From the NCBI GenBank assembly GCA_000720805.1, contig JODI01000002.1:124001-188000 (forward strand): a stretch of DNA of 64,000 nt, in the 5' to 3' direction. The position numbers and the translations under genes were made by a program. Positions 37,474 through 46,122 of the stretch are shown here, piece by piece. The notes beneath the pieces are model-generated. The model had not been told where the DNA came from. It ran no database searches and saw only the letters and a program-made list of their open reading frames with translations. This DNA comes from Streptomyces violaceoruber (GTDB lineage: Bacteria; Actinomycetota; Actinomycetes; Streptomycetales; Streptomycetaceae). Position 1 is the first letter of the stretch. Every line of letters begins with the position of its first letter.

Positions 37474-40344
37474 AACGATGTTCACCAGCTTCGGCGCGCG
37501 CACGATCACCTTGCGGATCCCCGCCCCGTCCAGCGCCGCCACGACCTTCTCGTCGGCCAGCGCGACCTTCTCCAGTTCGTCCTCGGAGATGGACGGCGAG
37601 ACCTCCAGGCGAGCCTTGACCTTGCCCTTGACCTGGACCACGCAGGTCACGGTCTCGTCCACGACGTACGCCGGGTCGGCGACCGGGAAGTCCTGGTGGA
37701 CGACCGAGTCGGTGTGGCCCAGCTTGCGCCACAGTTCCTCGGCGATGTGCGGGGCCAGCGGGGCGACCAGCAGCACCAGCGGCTCGGCCACGGAGCGCGG
37801 CACCGGACCGCCCGCCTTGGTCAGGTGGTTGTTCAGCTCGGTGATCTTGGCGATGGCGGTGTTGAACCGCAGGCCGTCCAGGTCCTGGCGCACTCCGTCG
37901 ATCGCCTTGTGCAGGGCGCGCAGGGTGGCCTCGTCGGGCTCGGTGTCGACCACTGCCAGTGAGCCGGTGGCCTCGTCGACGATGTTGCGCCACAGCCGCT
38001 GCAGCAGCCGGAACTGGCCCACCACCGCGCGCGTGTCCCAGGGACGGGACACGTCCAGCGGGCCCATGGCCATCTCGTACAGGCGCAACGTGTCCGCGCC
38101 GTACTCGGCGCTGATCTCGTCCGGGGTGACCGCGTTCTTCAGGGACTTGCCCATCTTGCCCAGCAGCCGGGAGACCTTCTCGCCCTGGTAGTAGTAGGCG
38201 CCGTCGCGCTCCTCCACCTCGGCGGCCGGTACGGCGATGCCGCGGCTGTCACGGTAGACGTAGGCCTGGATCATGCCCTGGTTGAACAGCTTGTGGAACG
38301 GCTCGGCCGAGGACACGTGCCCCAGGTCGTACAGGACCTTGGACCAGAAGCGGGCGTACAGCAGGTGCAGTACGGCGTGCTCGGCGCCGCCGACATACAG
38401 GTCGACGCCGCCGTGCGGCTGGCCCTCGCGGGGGCCCATCCAGTACTGCTCGATCTCCGGGTCGACCAGCTTCCGGTCGTTGTGCGGGTCCAGGTAGCGC
38501 AGCTCGTACCAGCAGGAACCGGCCCAGTTGGGCATGGTGTTGGTCTCACGCCGGTACTGGCGCGGACCGCGGCCGTCGCCCAGGTCCAGGGTGACGTTGA
38601 CCCAGTCCTCGTTGCGGGACAGCGGCGTCTCCGGGGACGTGTCCGCGTCGTCGGGGTCGAACGTGCGCGGCGAGTAGTCCTCGACCTCGGGCAGTTCCAG
38701 CGGCAGCATCGACTCGGGCAGGGCGTGGGCGACGCCCTCCTCGTCGTAGACGATCGGGAAGGGCTCGCCCCAGTAGCGCTGCCGGCTGAACAGCCAGTCA
38801 CGCAGCCGGAAGTTGACGGTGCCCTCACCGATCCCGGACGACTCCAGCCACTCGGTGATGCGCGCCTTGGCCTCGGCGACGCCCAGGCCGTCCAGGCTGA
38901 TCTCGTCGTTGGACGAGTTGATGATCTTCGCGTCGTACGACGCGAAGGCGTCCTCCCACGTCGAGGTGTCCGGGCTCCGGCCGTCGGTCGGCTCGACGAT
39001 GCAGCGGATCGGCAGCTCGAAAGCGCGCGCGAACTCGAAGTCGCGCTGGTCGCCGGCCGGAACGGCCATGATCGCACCGGTGCCGTAGCCCATCAGCACG
39101 TAGTCGGCGATGAAGACCGGGACCTGCTCGCCGTTGACGGGGTTGGTCGCGTACGCGCCGATGAAGACGCCGGTCTTGTCCTTGGCCTCGGCCTGCCGCT
39201 CGACGTCGGACTTCGAGGCGGCCTGCGCGCGGTACGCGGCAACGGCCTCGGCCGGGGACGCGTGACCGCCGGTCCACACCTCGTGGGTGCCCTCGGGCCA
39301 GGCCTGCGGGGTGAACTTCTCGACCAGGGGGTGCTCGGGGGCCAGCACCATGTAGGTCGCGCCGAACAGGGTGTCGGGGCGGGTGGTGAAGACCGTGATG
39401 CGCTCGCCGTCGATCGGGAAGTCGACGCGCGCGCCCTCGGAGCGGCCGATCCAGTTGCGCTGCTGCAGCTTGATGGCCTCGGGCCAGTCCAGCGCCTCCA
39501 GGTCGTCCAGCAGCCGGTCGGCGTAAGCGGTGATGCGCATGTTCCACTGGCGCAGCTTGGCCTTGAAGACCGGGTAGTTGCCGCGCTCGGAGCGTCCGTC
39601 GGCGGTGACCTCCTCGTTGGCCAGCACGGTGCCCAGGCCGGGGCACCAGTTGACGGGCGCGTCGGAGGCGTACGCCAGGCGGTACTCGCTCAGGACGTCG
39701 GCGCGCTCGGCGGCGCTCAGTTCGCTCCACGCGCGCGTGTGGCCCGGTACGGGGCGCTCACCGGACTCGAACCGGGCGACCAGCTCGGAGATCGGGCGGG
39801 CCTTGTCGGCCTCGTCGTCGTACCAGGAGTTGAAGATCTGCAGGAAGATCCACTGAGTCCACTTGTAGTAGTCCGGGTCGATCGTGGCGAACGACCGGCG
39901 CCTGTCGTGGCCCAGGCCCAGCCGGCGCAGCTGGGACGTCATGTTCTCGATGTTGGCCTCGGTGGACACCCGCGGGTGCGTGCCGGTCTGCACGGCGTAC
40001 TGCTCGGCGGGCAGGCCGAAGGCGTCGAAGCCCAGGGTGTGCAGGACGTTGTGGCCGGTCATGCGCTGGAAGCGCGCGAAGACGTCGGTGGCGATGTAGC
40101 CCAGGGGGTGGCCGACGTGCAGTCCCGCACCGGAGGGGTAGGGGAACATGTCCATGATGAACTTCTTGGGCTTGGCGACCAGCTCCGCATCCCCGGCCAG
40201 GTCGCCCTTGGGGTTCGGTGCCGCGTAGGTGCCCTCCGCGTCCCAGATGTCCTGCCAGCGTGCCTCGATGTCGGCTGCCATGGCGGCCGTGTAGCGGTGC
40301 GGCGCGGCCACCTCGGCGGTGACAGCGGGGTTCGTCTCGCTCAT
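37465..40344 (-). CDS. leuS: Leucyl-tRNA synthetase
   Basis: 959 residues, class I synthetase. HIGH motif as [12 protein letters not shown], the editing (CP1) domain in the middle ([20 protein letters not shown]), catalytic return [13 protein letters not shown], and the KMSKS loop as [11 protein letters not shown] (Gly in place of the first Ser). Actinobacterial LeuS is longer than the E. coli enzyme (860) and this length is normal for it. ATG at 40344 follows GAGGATC; an in-frame ATG at 40353 adds only three residues. It is controlled by an upstream attenuator: a leucine-rich leader peptide and terminator at 40404-40508. Confidence 0.97.
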   Translation of the reverse strand: MSETNPAVTAEVAAPHRYTAAMAADIEARWQDIWDAEGTYAAPNPKGDLAGDAELVAKPKKFIMDMFPYPSGAGLHVGHPLGYIATDVFARFQRMTGHNVLHTLGFDAFGLPAEQYAVQTGTHPRVSTEANIENMTSQLRRLGLGHDRRRSFATIDPDYYKWTQWIFLQIFNSWYDDEADKARPISELVARFESGERPVPGHTRAWSELSAAERADVLSEYRLAYASDAPVNWCPGLGTVLANEEVTADGRSERGNYPVFKAKLRQWNMRITAYADRLLDDLEALDWPEAIKLQQRNWIGRSEGARVDFPIDGERITVFTTRPDTLFGATYMVLAPEHPLVEKFTPQAWPEGTHEVWTGGHASPAEAVAAYRAQAASKSDVERQAEAKDKTGVFIGAYATNPVNGEQVPVFIADYVLMGYGTGAIMAVPAGDQRDFEFARAFELPIRCIVEPTDGRSPDTSTWEDAFASYDAKIINSSNDEISLDGLGVAEAKARITEWLESSGIGEGTVNFRLRDWLFSRQRYWGEPFPIVYDEEGVAHALPESMLPLELPEVEDYSPRTFDPDDADTSPETPLSRNEDWVNVTLDLGDGRGPRQYRRETNTMPNWAGSCWYELRYLDPHNDRKLVDPEIEQYWMGPREGQPHGGVDLYVGGAEHAVLHLLYARFWSKVLYDLGHVSSAEPFHKLFNQGMIQAYVYRDSRGIAVPAAEVEERDGAYYYQGEKVSRLLGKMGKSLKNAVTPDEISAEYGADTLRLYEMAMGPLDVSRPWDTRAVVGQFRLLQRLWRNIVDEATGSLAVVDTEPDEATLRALHKAIDGVRQDLDGLRFNTAIAKITELNNHLTKAGGPVPRSVAEPLVLLVAPLAPHIAEELWRKLGHTDSVVHQDFPVADPAYVVDETVTCVVQVKGKVKARLEVSPSISEDELEKVALADEKVVAALDGAGIRKVIVRAPKLVNIVPA

Positions 40345-40395
40345 GATCCTCAAAGCTCCATCGATCGTCTCTGCCGGCGGCTGTGATTCAGGAAA

Positions 40396-40425
40396 CGAAA
40401 AATCCCCTCACACAGGAGGGGACGC
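40396..40425 (-). terminator. Attenuator terminator in the leuS leader
   Basis: On the minus strand CCCCTC, six bases, GAGGGG followed by ATTTTTCG, i.e. a GC stem plus a T-run, unusual in this GC-rich genome. It sits about 50 bases after the leader peptide stop and about 55 bases before the leuS ATG, where it can stop transcription before leuS. Confidence 0.8.
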
Positions 40426-40469
40426 CGCGCCGATGCCGACCGCGGTCTCTCACCAGCGGTCGGGACTGA

Positions 40470-40508
40470 TCAGCGCGGCCCGCTAAGCAGAAGGCGTACG
40501 GCACGCAT
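40470..40508 (-). CDS. leuS leader peptide (Leu-Leu-Leu)
   Basis: 12 codons: ATG, then MRAVRLLLSGPR and TGA. Codons 6-8 are CTT CTG CTT; CTT is a rare leucine codon in Streptomyces. A ribosome stalled here when charged leucyl-tRNA is low would let the alternative stem form (GACCGC around 40450-40460 against GCGGTC near 40441-40446) and prevent the downstream terminator. Classical attenuators upstream of leuS have been predicted before in some Streptomyces; here the full leader is read directly. Confidence 0.82.
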   Translation of the reverse strand: MRAVRLLLSGPR

Positions 40509-40793
40509 GCGGTTAGGGTACCGCAGCGCTTGAGCACAACGCGACGCGCTTACGTATGCCTCCTTGGCACCGGGTGCTGCCCTCACAGATCCTGTCGGGC
40601 GCCACTGATCACACGTGACAACAACTGAATCCAGGCCAAAGGTTACTTCGCGTAACAGCCACTAAGGGACATCACACCGCCCCCAACGTCATTTGATAAC
40701 AACGCAATAACCCAAACCACGTACCCACCGGTATGGCGCCACTTAAAGTGCGGCAGCGGGACCGCTTTCCCGAAACTGCTCGGAGTTGCCCCC
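40509..40793. promoter_or_regulatory. AT-richer divergent promoter region (leuS and cytochrome operon)
   Basis: 285 bases with no gene. It is clearly less GC-rich than its surroundings (e.g. GTCATTTGATAACAACGCAA), which suits promoters for leuS to the left and for the cytochrome gene to the right. I could not choose -35/-10 boxes with confidence. The rightward gene has GGAG nine bases before its ATG. Confidence 0.5.
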
Positions 40794-42092
40794 ATGAACC
40801 CTCGTCGTAGTAACAGCTCACTCCCCCAGCCGGGCCGATCGGCCTACGGGGTGGCGTCGGCTGTCGTCCTGCTCCTGATACCCGTGGTCGTGCTGGTCGG
40901 AGGCGACCGCTTCCGCGACTTCCTGAACTTCGGCGCGGGCGTCCTGTCCCTCGTGTCGCTCAGCTGTTCGGTGATCTGGGGCCTGGTCGCCCAGGACCGG
41001 ATCTTCCTGCACACACGCCAGCGGATCATCGGGCAGGCGGTGCACCGGACGACCGCGGTCGCCTCGATCGCGTTCCTGCTGCTGCACATCACCACCAAGA
41101 TCGCCCTCGACCACACCCAGCTGATCGCCGCGCTGATCCCCTTCTCGCTCGGCGTGACCGGCATCGAGGGCCTGATCGGTCTCGGCTCCCTGGCCGGCCT
41201 GCTCATGATCTTCGTGGGCATCACCGGCGCCCTGCGCAGCAGGTTCGCCTCCCCCGCCCCGGTGGCCGCCCGCTGGCGCGCCATGCACATGCTGGCCTAC
41301 CCGGCCTGGTGCGCGGCGCTGATCCACGGCCTGTACGCGGGCCGCGCGGCGAAGCCGATCTTCGTGATCATGTACGGCCTGTCCGTGCTCGGCGTCACCG
41401 CCGCACTCGCCCTGCGCGCCGCCCCGCGCCCGGTCAAGCGCAAGGTCGCCGACCGCATCGCCGCGATCATGGGCACCTCGGAGCGGCCGGGCCGCGAAGA
41501 CCTGGACGCCAGCCGGGCCCGGATGGCGGCGGAGTCCACGGGCTCCCTCCCGGGCTACGAGAACCAGCGGGGTGCGCGCTCCCAGACGCGCTCCAACCCC
41601 GCCTACGGGGCCCCGGCGGCCCCCGCGGCCCCCGAGCCCGCGAACGGCTTCGCGGCCGCCTACCGCGCCGTCTCCACACCTCCACGCGCGCGTCAGGAGC
41701 CGTTCGCGGCCGACCAGACCGCGCGCATGGACCTGCCGATGGACATGCAGCCCACGGAGGCGATCCCGCGCATGGACGGCGGCGGCAGCACCTCGGGCAG
41801 CTGGCCGATCCCGTCCCCGCCACCGGTCGGCGAGGCACCCCCGTCGGCCTACGACCCGCTCAACGACACCGGATTCAACATCCCCGCCTACGGCAACGCG
41901 GGCGCGTCCGGCTACGGCTCGAGTGATGTGTACGACACCGCTGAGACGAACACCCTCTACGGCGCGTACTACCCCGATGACACGTACAACAACAGCGGTC
42001 CCGCCACTGAACCAGCGCCCGGTGCCTCGCGCGACTTCGACGCACCGGGTTCGGGCGAACCTTGGAACATGCCTTCCGGAGGCTATAGGTGA
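40794..42092 (+). CDS. Haem-binding cytochrome b/ferric-reductase-like membrane protein
   Basis: 432 residues. About six membrane helices occupy residues 15-210. Two helices each carry a spaced histidine pair: HRTTAVASIAFLLLH (H-x13-H) and HMLAYPAWCAALIH (H-x12-H), the bis-haem pattern of ferric reductase/NOX and b-type cytochromes. Residues 215-432 are a hydrophilic, Pro/Ala/Tyr-rich disordered tail. The stop overlaps the GTG start of the NuoF-like gene (GTGA), so the two proteins are made together. I infer that the cytochrome accepts electrons from the NuoF-ferredoxin partner; the terminal acceptor is unknown. Confidence 0.85.
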   Translation: MNPRRSNSSLPQPGRSAYGVASAVVLLLIPVVVLVGGDRFRDFLNFGAGVLSLVSLSCSVIWGLVAQDRIFLHTRQRIIGQAVHRTTAVASIAFLLLHITTKIALDHTQLIAALIPFSLGVTGIEGLIGLGSLAGLLMIFVGITGALRSRFASPAPVAARWRAMHMLAYPAWCAALIHGLYAGRAAKPIFVIMYGLSVLGVTAALALRAAPRPVKRKVADRIAAIMGTSERPGREDLDASRARMAAESTGSLPGYENQRGARSQTRSNPAYGAPAAPAAPEPANGFAAAYRAVSTPPRARQEPFAADQTARMDLPMDMQPTEAIPRMDGGGSTSGSWPIPSPPPVGEAPPSAYDPLNDTGFNIPAYGNAGASGYGSSDVYDTAETNTLYGAYYPDDTYNNSGPATEPAPGASRDFDAPGSGEPWNMPSGGYR

Positions 42093-43699
42093 ACGAGGCC
42101 CTGCCCGACGTCCCAGAAGTCCGCGTGGTCGGTCTTCCCCAACTCACGTCGGGCTTCGACCTTGTCGAAAGACTTGATCTGCCCATGCACCTGAAGGTGC
42201 ACGGGCCGCTCGAACCGATGGGCGGAGAGCAGCTCGCGCAGCTCTCCGAACGCATCAACCTGAAGGGCCGCGGCGGCGCGGGCTTCCCCTTCCACAAGAA
42301 GCTGCGCTCGGTCGCCGAGGCGGCGATCAAGCGCGGCGTACGGCCGGTCGTCGTCGTCAACGGCAGTGAGGACGAGCCGGCCTGCCGCAAGGACACGGTG
42401 CTGATCAACCGTGCCCCGCACCTCATCCTGGACGGCGCGCTGCTGGTCGCCGAGGCCCTGGGTGCCCGCACGCTCGTGGTGGGGGTCACCCGGGAGTCGA
42501 CCCAGCGCTCCATGGAGGCCGCGCTCGCCGAACGCGGCCTGAGCAACAGCCGCCGGTCCGCCCTGCGCGCGAGCGTGCAGCGCAACCCGGTGCGCATGGT
42601 CACCGGCGCCGCCGCGTCGCTGATCCGTTCCATCGACGGCGGCCCGGCGATCCCGCCCGGCCGCAAGGTCAGCGCCTCGCAGAACGGCGTCGGCGGCGCC
42701 CCCACCCTCCTGTCGAACGCCGAGACGTTCGCCCAGCTCGCCATCGCCGCCCGCATCGGCCCGGAGCGTTACGGCAACACCGGCCTCTACGACGAACCCG
42801 GCACCGTCATGCTCACGGTCTCCGGTGCGGTCGCCCGCCCCATGGTGATCGAGGTCCCCACGGGTGTGCCGTTGCGTTACGTCCTTCAGCTCGCCGGTGC
42901 GCCGCCCGTTCCGCAGGGTGTGCTGACCGGCGGCTACCACGGCAAGTGGATCGACGCGGCGACGGTCAACGAGGCGATCGTCTCCCGCAACTCCCTGGAC
43001 GCGGTGGGCGGCGCGCTCGGCGCGGGCGCGATCCTGCCGATCAGTCAGGAGACCTGTCCGCTGGGCGAGTCGCTGCGGGTGGCGCAGTGGCTGGCGGAGG
43101 AGAGCGCGGGGCAGTGCGGTCCCTGCTACCTCGGCCTGCCGGCCGCCGCGCGCGGCATGGAGGACATCATCAACGGCGGCGGACCGGCCGCCCTCGAGGC
43201 CCTCAAGCAGGTCGCCAAGAACGTGAAGCGGCGCGGCGCGTGCTCGCACCCGGACGGCTCCGCGATGTTCCTGGAGTCGACGATCAAGGCGTTCACCGAC
43301 GACCTGGCCGCGCACGTCCTCGGAAACGGCTGCGGAAGGCCCGTGGAGGGCGTTCTGCCGCTCTTCGAAGGCGGCATGGCCCCGGTGGGCATCCCGGGCG
43401 GCCAAGCGGACGAGGACACCGGTCCCAGCCGCCAGAAGATCTACGTCGACTGGACGCTGTGCCGGGGCCACGGTCTGTGCGCCGACATCCTCCCCGAGGT
43501 CTTCGAACTCGGAGCGGACGGCTTCCCGACCGTCGCCCAGGCCCAAGTGCCGCGCTACGCCGAGGCGAAGGCGCTGCGCGCGGTCCGCCGCTGCCCCGCG
43601 CTGGCCCTGCGCATCGAGGAGGACACGCGCGGACAGGCTCCGTCCCGCAACCTCCCGGTCCTCTCCCAGGGCCGCGGCCGCCGGGCCCTGGGCCGCTGA
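42089..43699 (+). CDS. NuoF-like flavoprotein fused to ferredoxin
   Basis: 536 residues. The NADH/FMN-binding domain is complete: LKGRGGAGFPFHKKLRSV, VVVNGSEDEPACRKD, and the SLBB part (LTVSGAVARPMVIEVPTG). The iron-sulfur domain reads EESAGQCGPCYLGLP with a later Cys in RRGACSHPDGSA, so only three of NuoF's four Cys ligands are obvious: the first Cys of ESCGxCxxC is Ala. The C-terminal 80 residues are a small ferredoxin (VDWTLCRGHGLCADILPEVFE, RRCPALAL), as in P450-type 3Fe-4S or 4Fe-4S ferredoxins. It overlaps the membrane cytochrome gene by four bases and is therefore its probable NAD(P)H-side electron donor. Confidence 0.88.
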   Translation: MNEALPDVPEVRVVGLPQLTSGFDLVERLDLPMHLKVHGPLEPMGGEQLAQLSERINLKGRGGAGFPFHKKLRSVAEAAIKRGVRPVVVVNGSEDEPACRKDTVLINRAPHLILDGALLVAEALGARTLVVGVTRESTQRSMEAALAERGLSNSRRSALRASVQRNPVRMVTGAAASLIRSIDGGPAIPPGRKVSASQNGVGGAPTLLSNAETFAQLAIAARIGPERYGNTGLYDEPGTVMLTVSGAVARPMVIEVPTGVPLRYVLQLAGAPPVPQGVLTGGYHGKWIDAATVNEAIVSRNSLDAVGGALGAGAILPISQETCPLGESLRVAQWLAEESAGQCGPCYLGLPAAARGMEDIINGGGPAALEALKQVAKNVKRRGACSHPDGSAMFLESTIKAFTDDLAAHVLGNGCGRPVEGVLPLFEGGMAPVGIPGGQADEDTGPSRQKIYVDWTLCRGHGLCADILPEVFELGADGFPTVAQAQVPRYAEAKALRAVRRCPALALRIEEDTRGQAPSRNLPVLSQGRGRRALGR

Positions 43700-43711
43700 G
43701 CCCGACGCACC

Positions 43712-43746
43712 CCGAAGGGGCCGCCCGAGAACGGGCGGCCCCTTCG
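43712..43746 (+). terminator. Terminator after the cytochrome/NuoF operon
   Basis: CGAAGGGGCCGCCCG, loop AGAA, CGGGCGGCCCCCTTCG: a 15-bp stem with one bulged C, 13 bases after the stop codon. Confidence 0.75.
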
Positions 43747-43792
43747 CTGTCGCCGTGGAGCGCCGGTCCGCCAACCGGCCCCGGAAACGCGA

Positions 43793-43827
43793 AGATCCCG
43801 CCGGATCGAGTTGATCCGGCGGGATCT
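43793..43827. terminator. Perfect hairpin next to tRNA-Ala (terminator)
   Basis: AGATCCCGCCGGATC, loop GAGTT, GATCCGGCGGGATCT: a perfect 15-bp stem six bases past the 3' end of the minus-strand tRNA gene. Confidence 0.8.
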
Positions 43828-43832
43828 GACTG

Positions 43833-43905
43833 TGGAGCTAAGGAGAATTGAACTCCTGACCTCCTGCATGCCATGCAGGCGCTCTACCAACTGAGCTATA
43901 GCCCC
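43833..43905 (-). tRNA. tRNA-Ala (anticodon GGC)
   Basis: 73 bases. On the minus strand it opens GGGGCTATAGCTCAG, with D loop TTGGTAGA. The anticodon stem CCTGC/GCAGG encloses the loop ATGGCAT (anticodon GGC), and the T arm contains GTTCAATTC. The acceptor GGGGCTA pairs with TAGCTCC, discriminator A; CCA is not encoded. It is identical to the copy at 47045-47117. Confidence 0.97.
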
Positions 43906-44017
43906 TTGCGGTGTCCGCCCGGTTTCCCCGGCGGCGAGGCCAACATTACCGGGCCACCGGGGGGAGCACCAAATCGTTTCCGCCCTGTCTGAATTGAGGG
44001 GTTGTGTCCACTAGCTC

Positions 44018-44067
44018 CGTGACATCACAACCCGGCCTCACAGCGTGACATCACGCCGTGACATCAC
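44018..44067. repeat. CGTGACATCAC direct repeats
   Basis: CGTGACATCAC occurs at 44018, 44044 and 44057, and a partial CTGTGAC follows at 44069. The last copy runs into the stop codon of the adjacent small gene. The unit is itself partly symmetric (GTGA/TCAC). Confidence 0.75.
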
Positions 44068-44297
44068 GCTGTGACGAACGAATAGAACCGCTTGAGCGTG
44101 CAGTGCTCCTCGAGGAGCCGCCCGTAGATCGGCTCGCCCTCCAGTTCGCGGTACGTCTCGATCGGGTCGCCTTTTATGATCAGCGCCCGGGCGCATTCCT
44201 CGCACCAGTACTGGTAGTCGGGGTTGACCGGCTCCATGTCACGGACGATCGGCGTACCGCTGCCGCACCAGTCGCACTTTCGCCTGTGTGCACCCAT
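44064..44297 (-). CDS. Small zinc-ribbon protein
   Basis: 77 residues. Two Cys pairs, CDWCGSGTP at residues 8-11 and CEECARALI at about 32-35, form a likely zinc site; the rest is helical (IETYRELEGEPIYGRLLEEH). I recognise no named family; zinc ribbons of this size often bind nucleic acid or protein. It starts three bases after the stop of another mini zinc-ribbon gene, so the two form an operon. Confidence 0.75.
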   Translation of the reverse strand: MGAHRRKCDWCGSGTPIVRDMEPVNPDYQYWCEECARALIIKGDPIETYRELEGEPIYGRLLEEHCTLKRFYSFVTA

Positions 44298-44300
44298 CGA

Positions 44301-44474
44301 TCAGCTCCAGCTGTGGCCGCAGGCCGTGCACACGTAGGAAACTCCGCCGTTGTCGCCGAGCACTTGGGCCACATGAACAGAACCGCAGGAAGGGCAGCAG
44401 AGACGAATCACCGTGTCCTGTGTCGACGCTGCATCAAGGAGGTGGCCGATCTCCTTGAGGATGCTCGCAGGCAT
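44301..44474 (-). CDS. Mini zinc-ribbon protein, 57 residues
   Basis: Product starts MPASILKEIGHLLDAASTQ and continues with Cys-Cys-Pro-Ser-Cys (LCCPSCGSVHVAQ) and YVCTACGHSWS at the end: two CxxC knuckles 20 residues apart, a compact zinc ribbon similar to those in transcription-associated proteins. The ATG at 44474 has a strong GGGAGGGA about six bases upstream. It is followed after three bases by the 77-residue zinc-ribbon gene. Confidence 0.75.
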   Translation of the reverse strand: MPASILKEIGHLLDAASTQDTVIRLCCPSCGSVHVAQVLGDNGGVSYVCTACGHSWS

Positions 44475-44543
44475 CACTGCTCCCTCCCGTCGGGCCGCGC
44501 CCCCTTCCGGCCGTTTGATTCTGCCACGGCCGGACCAATACGG

Positions 44544-46028
44544 TCAGCGACGCCTCAGTACCAGTCCGGACACGGCACCCACCGCGGCGGTTCCGGCCAG
44601 CGCGAACATGCACGCCAACAGCGCCTCCGCAGAGGTATACGCCCCGAGGCCCCGGAGTGACTCAAGCCGGTTCAAGAACAGTGTGCCGAACGCCGCGACT
44701 CCGATCAGCTGGCCGAGCTGTGTGACGGTGGCGAGCAGACCGCTGGCGTCCGCCGCGTTCCCCGGCGCCACCGTCGCCAGCGCCCGGGTGAGCGTCGGGC
44801 TGAAGGCGAGCGCGAGACCGACGCCCACGCCGGCGTACGCGACGTACAGCAGCGCACCGCCCTCGTCGCCGCCCCTCAGGTCCAGGCCCACGCCGGCGAC
44901 GGCCAGCGCGGTGATCACGAACCCGGCCGGGGTCAGCGCACGCTGCCAGGACACGGGCCAGTTGCGCCAGGTCAGGCCGACCAGGCCGAAGACGACGGCG
45001 GTCGGCGCGAAGGTGAGCCCCGCCCGCAGCGCGCTGTAGCCGAGGCCGCCCTGGACGTGCAGGGTCAGCGCGAACAGGAAGCCGCCGTTGACGGCCATGA
45101 CCGCCGTGATCCGGAACACGGCGAGCCCCATGCCGGGGTGACGCAGTACACGGGGTGCGATCAGCGGGGCGCCGCCGCGCCGGGCCAGCCGGGACTCGTA
45201 CGCGCAGAACAGCCCGAACAGCAGCGCGCCGGCGCCCAGCGACAGCCAGGACCACAGCGGCCAGTCCTCCTCCTGCCCGAGCACCAGCGGCACCGTGAAC
45301 AGCGACGCCGCCGCCCCGAGCAGCACCAGGCCGGGCAGGTCGAGGCCGCGGGCCGGTTCCCGTGCCGCCGCCTTGTCGCCGGGCAGCAGGACGCGACCGC
45401 CGACGACCAGCAGGGCGATGCCGACGGGCACGTTCACGAGGAACACCGGCCGCCAGCCGGTGCCGAACAGGTCTGCGCTGACCAGGATTCCGCCGACGAC
45501 CTGCCCGGCGGCGGCCCCGACGGCGAGCACCGCCGAGTAGGCGCCGAGCGCCTTGACCCTGGCCTCGCCGGTGAAGTGGCGCTGGATCAGACTGAGCACC
45601 TGAGGGATCATCACCGCCGAACCGGTGCCCTGGACCAGGCGAAAGACGATCAGTTCGGTGACGCTCTGCGCGAGACCGCAGGCGAGCGAGGCCGCCGTGA
45701 ACACGGCGAGGCCCGCGAGGTGGATTCGACCGTGGCCGAACCGGCCGCCGAGGCGGGCGCCGGTGATCAGCAGCACGGAGTAGGTGATGGCGTATCCGGC
45801 GATCACCAACTGCAGTTCGCCGCCCGACGCATGGAGGTCGGTGCCGATGGTGGGCGCCGCCACGTTCACGATGAACACGTCGAGCAGCGCCATGAACTGG
45901 GCGGCGAGAACCAGCGTCAGAAGCGGCCGGGGCCGATTGTCAGTGCCGGGCGCTTTACTGATGACATCGCCCCCGGCCGGCAGCGGCAGGGGTGTGGGAC
46001 CCGGTCCCGTCCTGGGTGTTGTCGTCAT
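44544..46028 (-). CDS. MFS drug-efflux transporter (DHA2, 14 helices)
   Basis: 494 residues with about 14 hydrophobic segments. Signature parts: LAAQFMALLDVFIVNVAAPTI (motif D1), GARLGGRFGHGRIHLAGL (motif A), RLVQGTGSAVMIPQVLSLI and AVGAAAGQVVGGILV (motif C-like). This proton-drug antiporter family exports antibiotics and dyes. ATG at 46028 follows the weak CACGGG. It is divergent from an MmyB-type regulator, the standard pair for a regulated efflux gene; a palindrome lies between them. Substrate unknown. Confidence 0.9.
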   Translation of the reverse strand: MTTTPRTGPGPTPLPLPAGGDVISKAPGTDNRPRPLLTLVLAAQFMALLDVFIVNVAAPTIGTDLHASGGELQLVIAGYAITYSVLLITGARLGGRFGHGRIHLAGLAVFTAASLACGLAQSVTELIVFRLVQGTGSAVMIPQVLSLIQRHFTGEARVKALGAYSAVLAVGAAAGQVVGGILVSADLFGTGWRPVFLVNVPVGIALLVVGGRVLLPGDKAAAREPARGLDLPGLVLLGAAASLFTVPLVLGQEEDWPLWSWLSLGAGALLFGLFCAYESRLARRGGAPLIAPRVLRHPGMGLAVFRITAVMAVNGGFLFALTLHVQGGLGYSALRAGLTFAPTAVVFGLVGLTWRNWPVSWQRALTPAGFVITALAVAGVGLDLRGGDEGGALLYVAYAGVGVGLALAFSPTLTRALATVAPGNAADASGLLATVTQLGQLIGVAAFGTLFLNRLESLRGLGAYTSAEALLACMFALAGTAAVGAVSGLVLRRR

Positions 46029-46080
46029 GCCCGTGAGCCTGACGGCCCTGGGACACGGGTGCCGAGTGCCCTCTGATGCT

Positions 46081-46095
46081 GGTACTGACAGCACC
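46081..46095. promoter_or_regulatory. Candidate operator between MFS and regulator genes
   Basis: GGTACTGACAGCACC is an imperfect palindrome (GGTxCT-GAC-AGxACC) in the 94-bp gap between two divergent genes. It is a plausible site for the MmyB-type regulator; the evidence is position and symmetry only. Confidence 0.4.
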
Positions 46096-46122
46096 TGGCA
46101 GGGGGCCGGAGGGACCTCGACG

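Noticed and set aside
37465..40344. KMGKS instead of KMSKS as a sign of a defective leucyl-tRNA synthetase
   Set aside because: The rest of the loop and the enzyme are intact, the gene is the only leuS in view, and a Ser-to-Gly change at this site is tolerated as far as I know.
40345..40520. T-box riboswitch upstream of leuS
   Set aside because: I found no T-box sequence or specifier bulge. The leucine-rich leader peptide with a terminator explains the region better.
44018..44080. CRISPR array
   Set aside because: Only three short 11-bp copies with unequal spacing of a few bases, and no cas genes nearby.
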